Origin: Bacteroidales bacterium
Lineage (GTDB): Bacteria > Bacteroidota > Bacteroidia > Bacteroidales > VadinHA17
Assembly (NCBI GenBank): GCA_016709865.1
Contig: JADJLX010000002.1
Location: 248,001-312,000, forward strand
Reading direction: 5' to 3'
Length of the DNA: 64,000 nucleotides
Shown one piece after another: positions 16,604 through 26,039 of the stretch. A model generated the notes under the pieces. That model was not told the origin of the DNA and ran no database searches. It was given only the letters and a program-made list of their open reading frames with translations. Made by a program: the position numbers and the translations under genes. Numbering within the stretch: the first letter of the stretch is position 1; each line of letters opens with the position of its first letter.

Positions 16604-16676
16604 AGCGTAGAGCGTAGAGCGTAGAGCGTAGAGCGTAAAGCGTAGAGCGTAGAGCGTAGAGAGTAGAGAGTAGAGC
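16604..16676. repeat. 7-bp tandem repeat (gcgtaga)
   Basis: About ten copies of agcgtag with minor variants (gagtaga, gcgtaaa) starting three bases after the malic enzyme stop and reaching into the gap before the convergent cytidylate-kinase-like gene. Confidence 0.95.
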
Positions 16677-16749
16677 GGAGGACACAGGGCACGGAGCAAT
16701 AAGTCTGCAGATAATAGACCACAAGACCGCATGACCGCACGACAAATTT

Positions 16750-17472
16750 TTAACAGATAAAACCGGATTTCTTTCTCTCAGCTATCTGTCGGGATATCTT
16801 TTTTTCGTACATGATCTGCACGAGTTCAGAGATCTCTTTTATAGTAAAAGAGCTCCTATTTATAGTCGCGTCAAAGAGATAGTCGAGATTTAATGGCTTC
16901 TTATCCAGAAAGTTAAGAATCATATTATGCCGTTTCTCATCAGTATCGACTACATACTCTTCAGCAGTCTCAATTTCCATCTGCTTCTTCTTCATAACAT
17001 TCTCAACCCTCCAGTAGAACGGAGCTATAAGCCTTATATGAAGAGCATCTGTCATTTCATGGGCAATCGAGACTCCTCCCCTTCCAACAAGAATAATATA
17101 GCCCTCTTTACACATTGAAAGGACAACATCCTTAATAGCTTTTTTAATCCTCAGATCGCTTACAAAACCTCCCGAAAATGCCATTATCATTTCGGATAGA
17201 TTTGACAACTCAATACCTTTGTAAAAATTTTCGACCCGCTGGGTATCAGTATTAAGTTCTTTTGCAATTGCATATATGATGTCCTTGTCGACCCATTTCC
17301 ATTTGTTGGTGCCATATTTATGGTTAAGATCATCGACCAGCAGTGCAGCTACCTGACGGGCATCGCAACCTGTCAGACGCGAAATAGTTATAACCGGACC
17401 ATCGTCGGTAGAAGGCTTATTAAGAATGGAATCTCTGTACCGGCCATCAAAATAATCAAAAAATTTTTCCAT
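16750..17472 (-). CDS. Cytidylate-kinase-like family protein
   Basis: 240 residues resembling the Cytidylate_kin2 family (AAA-like P-loop fold). The start of the core, PVITISRLTGCDARQVA (26-42), aligns with the usual ITISREYGSGGR-IA, so the glycine-rich loop is degenerate and the Lys of a classical Walker A is missing. VGRGG (128-132) and the later RLIAPFYWRVENVM helix match the family. The family is common next to unrelated genes in anaerobes and its substrate is not established. Convergent with malic enzyme across a repeat. Confidence 0.75.
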   Translation of the reverse strand: MEKFFDYFDGRYRDSILNKPSTDDGPVITISRLTGCDARQVAALLVDDLNHKYGTNKWKWVDKDIIYAIAKELNTDTQRVENFYKGIELSNLSEMIMAFSGGFVSDLRIKKAIKDVVLSMCKEGYIILVGRGGVSIAHEMTDALHIRLIAPFYWRVENVMKKKQMEIETAEEYVVDTDEKRHNMILNFLDKKPLNLDYLFDATINRSSFTIKEISELVQIMYEKKISRQIAERKKSGFIC

Positions 17473-17761
17473 TTTGTTTTCCTCCCTAGTAGTTTGTTAG
17501 TTTTACTGACTGTGAATCAGTGTATATTATATTCTGAAATTCAACTACTTACCGCGTTTTACCGACGGATGAGACTATAGGAGCCTCAGAGCAATTCGTT
17601 ACGAATTATGGTCGATATAATTTACAAAAAAAAATTGAATCGGTAAAATAAATTTTATCCAATGTGCAGCTTTGACGAACGAGCGAATTTTAAGGGAGAA
17701 AAACTTATATCTTTACCAAAACCAAATGGCCCGATTTTTGATATTACATCTCAGTCAGAAT

Positions 17762-18304
17762 ATGAAAATATCACTTTTGAAAATATTACTGCCAGTGCTG
17801 CTTATGCTTTCGGTTACAGGATGCAAAAAGAACTCTTTTATAAGCGAAAAGCAGACAATAATCTTTCAGTATGATTATATAAATTATGCCTGGGGCTATC
17901 AGCACAATGGTTATATAATAGATAACGGAGGTAATATCCTTACATACAATAATCCTGAAGACTGGAATTTTATGGATAAGGACATGATACTTACTGAGAA
18001 ACAGGTAACCGCGAATATCGCTAAATGCAAGGTATCGGGGAAAAAGATTTCACCGGAGGAGCTTCAGAAATTTACAGCCTATATAAAAAACATAGCATCC
18101 AGTGCAGTTACTGCCCCAAAAAATGTTGCTGCAGATGCAGGTACTGCTGAATATGTATGCTATCAGTATTCAGGAAATACCGATACCTATAAAGGGTATT
18201 TAATAAAAATGGAAGGGGATTTTACCAGGGAAAATCTAAACTTCTATTCAAAAAAGGTGGTTCTCTGGATGAAAGACATCAATCTCAGTCTTGCAAAAAA
18301 ATAG
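17762..18304 (+). CDS. Hypothetical lipoprotein
   Basis: 180 residues counted from the ATG at 17762. The frame is open 30 codons further (to 17672), but only the inner start gives a proper signal peptide, MKISLLKILLPVLLMLSVTGC, with lipobox VTGC. The mature part contains YDYINYAWGYQHNGYIID and no recognised domain; it may be periplasmic or surface-exposed. It is followed after 136 bases by the nfeD/stomatin pair, with no sign of a shared operon. Confidence 0.72.
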   Translation: MKISLLKILLPVLLMLSVTGCKKNSFISEKQTIIFQYDYINYAWGYQHNGYIIDNGGNILTYNNPEDWNFMDKDMILTEKQVTANIAKCKVSGKKISPEELQKFTAYIKNIASSAVTAPKNVAADAGTAEYVCYQYSGNTDTYKGYLIKMEGDFTRENLNFYSKKVVLWMKDINLSLAKK

Positions 18305-18440
18305 AAGTGTACTTTTACTGTGGGGCTTAGTCAATCGTCACAATAATGCAAAATAGCTTCTTTTTTAAGCTGAATATGTTTTTTTTACTATCTTTACTTC
18401 TGTTCAATCAATTTTCTCGCAAACAATTAAACTCTTCACT

Positions 18441-18893
18441 ATGCTTGATTACATTATTTCCAAACCTGAACTTCTTTGGTTCGCAATCGGACTGGTCCTG
18501 TTACTCATGGAACTGGTTGTCCCGGGGTTTTTCATTTTCTTCTTTGGTCTGGGCGCCTGGGTCACTGCCCTTGTCTGCCTTATTGGTGAACCATCAACAA
18601 ACCTGCAGATAATAATCTTTGCAATAACATCGGTTATATCACTTATCGGCCTGAGACAGATTATTCAAAAAAAATTCTTCTACAGTAAAGGAAAAGAATC
18701 TGAAGAGGTTGAGGATGAATTTACTGGTAAAGAGGCTCTAGCATTATCTGATTTTGGTGATCAGATAAACGGTAAAGTAGAGTTTAAAGGGACTACCTGG
18801 ACATCTGAATCGAAATCGGAAATTAAAGCAGGACAGAGAGTTATCATTATTGAAAAAGATAGTTTCAAATTATTAGTTAAACCTAAAAAATAA
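18441..18893 (+). CDS. NfeD-family membrane protein
   Basis: 150 residues. Three membrane segments in the first 75 residues (ELLWFAIGLVLLLMELVVPG opens the first), then a small OB-fold-like beta domain (from about 95) with ALSDFG-INGKVEF and GQRVIIIEKDSFKLLV. This is the short NfeD type without the serine-protease domain. Short NfeD proteins are nearly always encoded beside a stomatin/prohibitin homologue, as here (six bases apart), and are thought to work with it in membrane-domain organisation. Confidence 0.92.
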   Translation: MLDYIISKPELLWFAIGLVLLLMELVVPGFFIFFFGLGAWVTALVCLIGEPSTNLQIIIFAITSVISLIGLRQIIQKKFFYSKGKESEEVEDEFTGKEALALSDFGDQINGKVEFKGTTWTSESKSEIKAGQRVIIIEKDSFKLLVKPKK

Positions 18894-18899
18894 GTAAAA

Positions 18900-19841
18900 A
18901 TGGAAGGACCCAGCACAACTTTTATTCTTATAGGATTAATCTTTATCGGATTTATCCTTATCGCCTCAATGATTAAAATTGTTCCCCAGAGAACAGCTAT
19001 AATCGTTGAACGTCTTGGAAAATACAGAGCCACATTTACTGCAGGCTTCCAGATTCTTATACCTTTCATTGACAAGGTAAGATACAGACACACCCTGAAA
19101 GAACAGGCAATTGACGTCGCACCGCAGATTTGTATCACCCGCGATAATATTGCAGTAGAGGTAGACGGTATTCTTTACCTTCAGGTTCTCGATCCTCAAA
19201 AAGCGTCATATGGTATCGATAACTACAGATTTGCATCTATTCAGATCGCCCAGACCACTATGAGGAGCGTAATTGGTAAACTTGAACTCGACAGAACATT
19301 CGAAGAACGTGAAACAATTAACGTTACTATTGTTGAAGCTGTTGATAAAGCCAGCGAGCCGTGGGGTGTTAAAGTAACCCGTTATGAGGTTAAAAACATC
19401 TCACCTCCGCAGAGCATCAAGGATGCAATGGAAAAACAGATGAGGGCTGAGAGGGAAAAACGTGCCGTTATCGCTGAATCAGAAGGAACAAGACAAGCCA
19501 AGATTAATAATGCCGATGGAGACAAACAGGAATATATCCTGAAATCTGAAGGTGAGAAAATGAGGCGTATTAACGAAGCAGCAGGACGCGCATCAGAGAT
19601 TGAGCAGATTGCCACTGCTACTGCAAACGGACTGAGAGCTATCTCAAAAGCTATTTCTGAGGAAAATGGTCTTAATGCCGTGAACCTGAGAATTGCTGAA
19701 CAATATCTAAACGCTTTCGGAAACCTGGCTAAAACCAATAATACAATGATCCTTCCTTCAAATCTTACCGATATCGCAGGAGTTGTTGCTACTGCTACAT
19801 CAGTATTCAATGAGGTAAAGGATAAGAGTAAAATGAAATAA
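18900..19841 (+). CDS. SPFH/Band 7 stomatin-like protein (QmcA type)
   Basis: 313 residues: one N-terminal membrane anchor (about 8-24), then the SPFH domain beginning IVPQRTAIIVERLGKYRATF, with AVEVDGILYLQVLDP and GELELDRTFEERE-like segments, followed by a charged coiled-coil (about 180-240, rich in Glu, Lys, Arg and Ala). The C-terminal part (LPSNLTDIAG) is typical of bacterial paraslipin/QmcA. It oligomerises in the membrane with the NfeD encoded just upstream. A repeat tract follows the stop. Confidence 0.93.
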   Translation: MEGPSTTFILIGLIFIGFILIASMIKIVPQRTAIIVERLGKYRATFTAGFQILIPFIDKVRYRHTLKEQAIDVAPQICITRDNIAVEVDGILYLQVLDPQKASYGIDNYRFASIQIAQTTMRSVIGKLELDRTFEERETINVTIVEAVDKASEPWGVKVTRYEVKNISPPQSIKDAMEKQMRAEREKRAVIAESEGTRQAKINNADGDKQEYILKSEGEKMRRINEAAGRASEIEQIATATANGLRAISKAISEENGLNAVNLRIAEQYLNAFGNLAKTNNTMILPSNLTDIAGVVATATSVFNEVKDKSKMK

Positions 19842-19860
19842 CAATTAGTATTTAAAGGAG

Positions 19861-19968
19861 TTATTGGGTTATTGGGTTATTGGGTTATTGGGTTATTGGG
19901 AAAGTATAGGAATCATCCCCAGAATAACCGAATAACTTTTTAACCCAATAACTTTTTAACCTAATAAC
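19861..19968. repeat. 8-bp tandem repeat (ttattggg) with a complementary inverted tract
   Basis: Five near-perfect copies of ttattggg (19861-19900) face a looser tract of complementary units (cgaataac, cccaataa, cctaataa; 19922-19968). The two halves can pair into a long hairpin between the convergent stomatin and HypD genes. Confidence 0.92.
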
Positions 19969-20002
19969 AATTAAACCTTTATAAGATAATTATCATCTGA
20001 GG

Positions 20003-22372
20003 TCATACTTCCTCATGTTCCGTCCTTCTGATTATCTCATTCTGAAGATCTTCGCCAAGATCATTAAAGTAATCACTGTAACCTGCCACCCGAACTATAA
20101 GATCCCGGTATCTTTCAGGATGAATCTGGGCATCTTTGAGGGTCTCAGCATTAACAACATTAAACTGTATATGATGTCCGTCGAGACTGAAATAACTGCG
20201 GATCAGGGCTGTAAGATTGGCATAACTCTCCTCATCTTCGAAAAATGAGGGAGAGAATTTCTGATTCAGAAGTGTCCCTCCTGTACGTATATGATCGATC
20301 TTTGATGCTGATTTGATAACAGATGTTGGTCCGTTATGATCCACACCCTGAAATGGTGAGATTCCTTCTGAGAGAGGCAACCTGGCATTCCGTCCGTCGG
20401 GAGTGGCTCCCATCACACTACCGAAATAGACATGCGAAGTAGTGGGAAGCATATTTATTCGGTGAATACCACCTCTTGTATTGGGACGTCCATTTACAGC
20501 ATCATAATAAATTTCAAAAACAGTAACAGCCTGCTGATCAGCATAATCATCGTCGTTTCCAAACTTTGGTGAATTATAAATAAGATCATGCTGCATCTGT
20601 TCATATCCCTTAAAATCATCATTCAGAGCCTTCAGTAATTCATGCCAGCTTATAATTTTCTTATCGTAAATATTATATCTGATTGAAGTAAGCATATCAG
20701 TAATACTACCAAGGCCTACACCCTGAATATATGATGTGTTATATCTTGCACCTCCGTTGTTATAGTCTTTTCCATTAGCAATACAATCCTCAAGAAGCAG
20801 TGAGAGGAAAGGTACAGGAAGCCAGTTTGCAAATGTGCGTTCAATAACATTGTTCCCCCTGATCTTGATATCGGCAAAATATTTTACCTGAAGACGATAT
20901 GCTTCTATAAGATCTTCAAATTTCAGGAAACTTGTTGGAGCCCCAGTATGTAACCCAACCTGTTTGTTTGTTCTGTTGTCAAATCCGTCATTCAGAGTAA
21001 GCTCAAGTATCTTGGAAAGATTGAAATAACCGGTTAACCAGTATGCTTCAGTACCAAATGCGCCTGTCTCAACACATCCTGAAGCACCTCCGTTACGTGC
21101 ATCAACGATGTCCTTACCCTGCCTCAGCAATTCTTCAATAATTGCATCAGTATTAAAACAGGAAGGCTGTCCAAAGCCGGTTCTGATGATATCAAGTGCT
21201 TTATGTATAAAACTGTCAGGATTTTTCTTACTTATCTGAACCATCGAACTTGGCTGAAGGATCCGCATCTCCTTAATCACATCGAGGAGAATATACGACA
21301 TTTCATTAACAGCATCTGTCCCGTCAGGCTTCAATCCGCCCAGATTGATCAGACAAAAATCAGTATATGTACTGCTCTCGCTCGCAGTAACACCCATCTT
21401 GGGAGGCGATGGATGATTATTGAATTTCACCCAGAAACAGCCCAAAAGGTCATCAAGTTCCCTGGTTGATAAGGTACCTGCTTCAATTTCCTTTTTAAAC
21501 AGCGGATAAAGGTGCTGATCGAGCCGGCCCGGATTGAAAGAATCCCAGGGATTGAGTTCAGTTATCACTCCAAGGTGAATGAACCAGTAATGCTGCAGCA
21601 TCTCATGAATTGTTTCAGGTGCATTTGCCGGTACCTTTCTGCATACTGCAGCCATTTTTAAAAATTCACGTTTCCTGTTACTATCTTGTTCTTTCTCAGC
21701 AAGTTTTTCAAGTTCTGAAGCATGCCTGCTGGCATACATTATAATTGCATCACAGGCAATATTCATTGCCTTCAGCTCTTCAAGCCTGTCATATGCAGTA
21801 CTGTCGGTAAAGAAATCAAGCTTCGAAATTGATTCATTGATCTCCTTTTTCAGATCGAGGAATCCTGTTTTAAACATTTTGTACCCCAGAACAGTATGTC
21901 CCGGCGCACGCTGTTCCTGAAATTCGGTGAAGAGTCCGGCATTATAGGCATTCAGCCATTCAGGTGTCATCAGCGACATCACCCTGTCGCGGTTACTCTT
22001 TCCTTTCCAGAAAGGAATTATCTCATTTTCATAGATCTTCCTCACTTCTTCATCAACTCTGAAAAACACTTTCTCTCTCGAATTGAGAACTTCAAGATCT
22101 TTAAGAGTATGCAGACTAATCTCCGGATATGTGGGCGTTGCCTTGGGTGCAGGTCCTCTTTCCCCTACTATCAGTTCGCCTTCGTTGATGCAGATCTCCT
22201 TGTTTTTAAGAAGATATTCAAATGCTTTGGCTCTCTTTACCGGAGCTGAGAGTTCACGGGCTTCATCACTTTTGTAAAACCTGGTAATAAGCAATGCTCT
22301 TTCTGCGCTCAGAGTCTCTACTGCATTCAGACTCTGGTCTCTTAATTTTTTAACTCTTTCTGAAATAATCAT
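20003..22372 (-). CDS. hypD: Glycyl radical enzyme, probable trans-4-hydroxy-L-proline dehydratase
   Basis: 789 residues. Thiyl Cys433 and catalytic Glu435 lie in SGCVETGAFG, and the glycyl radical Gly764 in RVAGYSDYF. From memory of Clostridioides difficile HypD, the active-site set is F152, H160, D278, S334, D339, C434, E436, Y450, T645 and G765. This protein has F151, H159, D277, S333, D338, C433, E435, Y449, T644 and G764, the same residues with a constant offset of one. HypD removes water from trans-4-hydroxyproline to give pyrroline-5-carboxylate, which P5C reductase turns to proline. It is strictly anaerobic. The activase gene follows upstream at 22521; no proC is in the window. Confidence 0.88.
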   Translation of the reverse strand: MIISERVKKLRDQSLNAVETLSAERALLITRFYKSDEARELSAPVKRAKAFEYLLKNKEICINEGELIVGERGPAPKATPTYPEISLHTLKDLEVLNSREKVFFRVDEEVRKIYENEIIPFWKGKSNRDRVMSLMTPEWLNAYNAGLFTEFQEQRAPGHTVLGYKMFKTGFLDLKKEINESISKLDFFTDSTAYDRLEELKAMNIACDAIIMYASRHASELEKLAEKEQDSNRKREFLKMAAVCRKVPANAPETIHEMLQHYWFIHLGVITELNPWDSFNPGRLDQHLYPLFKKEIEAGTLSTRELDDLLGCFWVKFNNHPSPPKMGVTASESSTYTDFCLINLGGLKPDGTDAVNEMSYILLDVIKEMRILQPSSMVQISKKNPDSFIHKALDIIRTGFGQPSCFNTDAIIEELLRQGKDIVDARNGGASGCVETGAFGTEAYWLTGYFNLSKILELTLNDGFDNRTNKQVGLHTGAPTSFLKFEDLIEAYRLQVKYFADIKIRGNNVIERTFANWLPVPFLSLLLEDCIANGKDYNNGGARYNTSYIQGVGLGSITDMLTSIRYNIYDKKIISWHELLKALNDDFKGYEQMQHDLIYNSPKFGNDDDYADQQAVTVFEIYYDAVNGRPNTRGGIHRINMLPTTSHVYFGSVMGATPDGRNARLPLSEGISPFQGVDHNGPTSVIKSASKIDHIRTGGTLLNQKFSPSFFEDEESYANLTALIRSYFSLDGHHIQFNVVNAETLKDAQIHPERYRDLIVRVAGYSDYFNDLGEDLQNEIIRRTEHEEV

Positions 22373-22410
22373 ATCTCAATAATTGATGTTATTTTAAATA
22401 TCTACAATTT

Positions 22411-22505
22411 TCCTTTGTGTTCCTTAGTGCTGTACTTCGAGTTACTTTGTGGTTAAATTCTTACCACAAAGGGCACAAAGGTTTCCACAAAGGGTCACTA
22501 AGGAT
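22411..22505. repeat. Hairpin-forming repeat (ctttgtgg/ccacaaag)
   Basis: Degenerate units of ctttgtg on the left and cacaaag on the right; the core ctttgtgg (22445-22452) pairs with ccacaaag (22464-22471) across an 11-base loop. It lies between hypD and its activase gene, which are on the same strand. Confidence 0.85.
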
Positions 22506-22520
22506 ACTTCATTTCTGTTA

Positions 22521-23321
22521 CTATCCTCCAATTTTGGTTTTAATACCAGTTTCACTGAAGTACTCTTTTAGTTGCATCATTCTTTCCTTTGTTGGCTGTT
22601 CAACATTCTCCATTCTGTTAGGAATATTAAATCTCTTATATTTCGATGAACCTATCTTATGATAAGGAAGAAGACTGATCTTCTTCAGTGTGACTGTTTT
22701 TGTTTTCTCTAGGTAGTCCTTTAACCCTTCAATACTCTCAGGATCATCATTATAACCAGGTATAACAGGCACCCGTACCATTACTTCCCTTCCGCTTTCA
22801 AGTAAAAGCCTGTAATTTTCCAGGATGACTGTATTGGAAACTCCTGTCAATTCAAGATGTCTTAAACTGTCAAGGTGTTTTAAATCGAAGAGGAAGAGAT
22901 CGGTAAATGGAATAATTGATTTGAAATTCTCAGCAGATGAATAACCTGAAGTATCAACCGCTGTATGATAACCTTCTTTTTTACAGGCTTTCAATACTTC
23001 AAGAAGGAATTCAGCCTGAAGCATTGGCTCTCCTCCCGAGAATGTAACGCCTCCATTGGATTTTTCTATAAAAACCCGTTCCTTATTGAGGATATCAAGT
23101 ATTTCTTCAACCGAATAATATTTACCAACCTCCTCACTTTTAGTGAATTCCCTGTCGCCTACCCTGTTTATTCTTGTTACTGTTTCAGGAAAAGGGGAAA
23201 TGCCTTCAGGATTATGGCACCACAGACATGCCAGCGGGCATCCTTTCATGAAGAATGTCACCCTGATGCCCGGACCATCGTGCACTGAGTACCTTTTTAC
23301 GCTGAAAATTAGACCTTTCAT
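22521..23321 (-). CDS. Glycyl radical enzyme activating enzyme (radical SAM)
   Basis: 266 residues. The radical SAM cluster motif is C28-P-L-A-C32-L-W-C35, preceded by VHDGPGIR; SGGEPMLQ follows at about 93. It installs the glycyl radical on HypD by hydrogen abstraction with SAM. Many activases of dehydratase-type enzymes carry an inserted ferredoxin-like part with extra cysteine clusters after the WCHNPE motif. Here residues 41-70 contain no cysteine, so the protein is the short, pyruvate-formate-lyase-activase-like form. It is transcribed ahead of hypD with a repeat between them. Confidence 0.92.
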   Translation of the reverse strand: MKGLIFSVKRYSVHDGPGIRVTFFMKGCPLACLWCHNPEGISPFPETVTRINRVGDREFTKSEEVGKYYSVEEILDILNKERVFIEKSNGGVTFSGGEPMLQAEFLLEVLKACKKEGYHTAVDTSGYSSAENFKSIIPFTDLFLFDLKHLDSLRHLELTGVSNTVILENYRLLLESGREVMVRVPVIPGYNDDPESIEGLKDYLEKTKTVTLKKISLLPYHKIGSSKYKRFNIPNRMENVEQPTKERMMQLKEYFSETGIKTKIGG

Positions 23322-23326
23322 AAGGA

Positions 23327-23373
23327 AGTGAAAAGTGAAAAGTGAAAAGTGAAAAGTGAAAAATGAAAAGTGA
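23327..23373. repeat. 7-bp tandem repeat (gtgaaaa)
   Basis: About six copies of gtgaaaa, one with a single change, starting six bases upstream of the activase start codon on the opposite strand sense. Confidence 0.95.
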
Positions 23374-23393
23374 GGTGATTTATAATCCGGAAC

Positions 23394-23440
23394 TTTGAAT
23401 CTGAAACCTTGAATCTTGAATCTTGAATCTTGAATCTTGA
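23394..23440. repeat. 7-bp tandem repeat (gaatctt)
   Basis: About six copies of gaatctt, the first two degenerate. The whole gap 23322-23642, between the divergent activase and TonB receptor genes, holds only these two tracts and AT-rich sequence; a 61-codon minus-strand frame inside it (23448-23633) has no features of a gene. Confidence 0.92.
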
Positions 23441-23642
23441 ACAGGTTTCAGAATAACCTGGAATAGAACATAAGACAGCAATATAGCCTTCTTCCGAGGC
23501 GCTGCATGTTGAAACTATATTTCAGTTTTGCTATCATCTTAGATAAATGATGGGTGCAAGTTAAATATTTTTTCAATATGATTAACATCCATAATAAATA
23601 CTCAAAGTTATCGTTATTTTTATAACAGTACATTTTGATGCA

Positions 23643-26039
23643 ATGAGACTCGCCTTTCTTAGTGCTATTTTATCTTTGTTTCTATTCACTGTAAATGGGC
23701 AGAATTTTAATCGGTATACAATCAGCGGCTATGTAAGAGAAGCTGTCAGCGGCGAATCGCTGATTGGTGTAAATATCTACTTATCAGACCATAAAACAGG
23801 CACAACAACAAATACATACGGTTTTTATTCGATGACTTTACCAGCGGCTGATTCTGTTGAACTTATTATATCATATGTGGGATTCACTACCAAGATTGTT
23901 AAAACTTCCTTGCACAATGATGTTGAATTGAATATCGATCTGAAACCTGGTTTGGTTCTGGATGAAGTGACTGTAACTGCTGAAAAGCAGGAGAAACAGA
24001 GTGAATCGGTAAAAATGAGCACAGTAAAACTTCAAGCCGCACAAATTAAAAATGTACCATCACTTCTGGGAGAAAAAGATGTTCTGAAAGTATTGCAGCT
24101 TATGCCAGGTGTCCAAAAAGGTTCCGAAGGCAGCAGCGGGATCTATGTCAGGGGCGGCGGACCAGACCAAAACCTTATCATTCTTGATGATGCAATAGTA
24201 TACAATGCCAGTCATCTGTTCGGCTTTTTCTCACTTTTCAACGGCGATGCACTTAAGAGTGTTGAATTAACAAAGGGTGGATTCCCTGCAAGGTATGGAG
24301 GCCGGTTATCCTCTGTGCTTGAGATGAATATGAAAGAAGGGAACAAAGAACAGTGGCACAGTGAGGGAGGGATTGGCCTGATATCGTCGAGACTGACAGT
24401 CGAGGGACCGCTCAGCAAAGGCAAGTCATCAATTCTGTTATCAGGGCGCCGGACTTATGCTGACCTTATCCTCAGACCAATATTAAAAGCGATGGATACA
24501 GAAAATATTGGATACTACTTCTACGATTTCAATGCTAAAATCAATTATGATTTTGGGAGAAAAAACAAGCTTTACCTGAGCGGATATTTCGGAAAAGACA
24601 AATTTTATGTCAAAAATAATGATGCTGAAGTACAGGAGAACATTGGCTTCCTTTGGGGTAATGCTACCGGCACCCTGAGATGGAACCACTTGTTCAATAA
24701 CAAGATATTTGCTAATACCTCAGCGGTATTCAGCAATTATACTTTTGGAATATACGATAAATATAGAGTTGTTGGAGAAGGCAAAGACTACTATGCAGAG
24801 TATTACTCGGGAATAAGGGATTTCTCACTGAAGTATGACATTGATTTCATTCCCAATACAAAACACTGGGTAAAAGCTGGAGCTATTACGATATATCATA
24901 GGTTCAAACCACATGCTTTTGTTGAACTGGATGTTCCAAAACACATAAACATTCGGGATATCAGGCACATAGATGGTGTTGAATCAGGACTCTACGCTGA
25001 GGATACATGGCAACCTGTGCAAACACTGAAAGTAAACGGAGGTTTGAGGCTTAGTCATTTTCTGGCTTCAGAAAACCAGTACGCTTTTCTTGAACCACGG
25101 CTTTCTTTAGCATGGCGGCTGAAAAATGATTACGCCTTAAAAGGATCATATGCATCGATGAATCAATATATTCATATGATTTCAGGTACAGGCATCAGTC
25201 TGCCAACAGATCTGTGGGTACCAACCACCGACAGAGTAAAACCACAGCATTCAAAACAGGTTGCTTTAGGCATTGTCAAGGACATAAGGAATCCGGAACT
25301 GGCCCTTTCGCTTGAAGGTTACTACAAAACAATGGACAATGTTATAGGATATAAAGAGGGAGCCTCCTTTATTAACCTTGATGAAGCCAACTCCGCTGTT
25401 GGCATAAACTGGGAAGATAATGTTACAGCAGGAAGGTCATGGTCATATGGAATGGAGGTATTGATTCAGAAGAAAGAAGGACGGTTTAACGGCTGGATAG
25501 GTTATACGCTTTCATGGACACAGATGCAATTCGATTCGCTAAATTTCGGGAAGAAATATTATGCAAGATATGACCGGAGACATGACATATCAGTTGTAGC
25601 GACTTACAAATTAAGCAATAGAATAACACTCTCAGGGACATGGGTCTACGGAACAGGCAATGCAGTCACCCTTCCAATGTCGGAATACATAATCAGAGAA
25701 CATCCTGTATCAGATAATCCAAGATTTATTCACTATGACTATTACCGAGACCAGTTGCTAACCCCCGGTGACAGAGTAATAAATGATTTTGGTGAAAAGA
25801 ACAATTTCAGGATGAAGTCATATCACAGACTTGACATTGGTATTCAGTTCCATAAAAAGAAAGACTGGGGCGAACGGACCTGGGAAATCTCCTGTTACAA
25901 TATTTACAACAGGAAGAATCCATTTTACTATTACACTGATTACAAGTACGATAATGCCACCAACAAGACATATGGCTATTTAAAACAGGTGAGTCTGTTT
26001 CCTATTATACCTTCATTTACATATTCATTCAAGTTTTGA
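23643..26039 (+). CDS. TonB-dependent receptor with carboxypeptidase-like N-terminal domain
   Basis: 798 residues. Signal peptide 1-19 (ending VNGQ), a CarboxypepD_reg-like beta domain (about 27-105), a plug with IYVRGGGPDQNLIILDD and GGFPARYGGRLSSVLEM (about 170-230), and a 22-strand-type barrel ending in FTYSFKF. This class differs from SusC and is typically paired with a DUF4249 lipoprotein, which here starts on its stop codon. It would import a TonB-energised ligand across the outer membrane; the ligand is unknown. Confidence 0.93.
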   Translation: MRLAFLSAILSLFLFTVNGQNFNRYTISGYVREAVSGESLIGVNIYLSDHKTGTTTNTYGFYSMTLPAADSVELIISYVGFTTKIVKTSLHNDVELNIDLKPGLVLDEVTVTAEKQEKQSESVKMSTVKLQAAQIKNVPSLLGEKDVLKVLQLMPGVQKGSEGSSGIYVRGGGPDQNLIILDDAIVYNASHLFGFFSLFNGDALKSVELTKGGFPARYGGRLSSVLEMNMKEGNKEQWHSEGGIGLISSRLTVEGPLSKGKSSILLSGRRTYADLILRPILKAMDTENIGYYFYDFNAKINYDFGRKNKLYLSGYFGKDKFYVKNNDAEVQENIGFLWGNATGTLRWNHLFNNKIFANTSAVFSNYTFGIYDKYRVVGEGKDYYAEYYSGIRDFSLKYDIDFIPNTKHWVKAGAITIYHRFKPHAFVELDVPKHINIRDIRHIDGVESGLYAEDTWQPVQTLKVNGGLRLSHFLASENQYAFLEPRLSLAWRLKNDYALKGSYASMNQYIHMISGTGISLPTDLWVPTTDRVKPQHSKQVALGIVKDIRNPELALSLEGYYKTMDNVIGYKEGASFINLDEANSAVGINWEDNVTAGRSWSYGMEVLIQKKEGRFNGWIGYTLSWTQMQFDSLNFGKKYYARYDRRHDISVVATYKLSNRITLSGTWVYGTGNAVTLPMSEYIIREHPVSDNPRFIHYDYYRDQLLTPGDRVINDFGEKNNFRMKSYHRLDIGIQFHKKKDWGERTWEISCYNIYNRKNPFYYYTDYKYDNATNKTYGYLKQVSLFPIIPSFTYSFKF

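Noticed and set aside
16604..16676. gcgtaga tandem repeat as a CRISPR array
   Set aside because: Units are seven bases with no spacers, and no cas genes are in the window; the same holds for the other tandem tracts.
17672..17761. 30-codon N-terminal extension of the lipoprotein at 17762
   Set aside because: It would place the signal peptide inside the chain; the inner ATG gives a normal lipobox signal.
23448..23633. 61-codon minus-strand frame between the activase and TonB receptor genes
   Set aside because: No signal peptide, domain or start context, AT-rich composition, and it runs into the gaatctt repeat; treated as chance.
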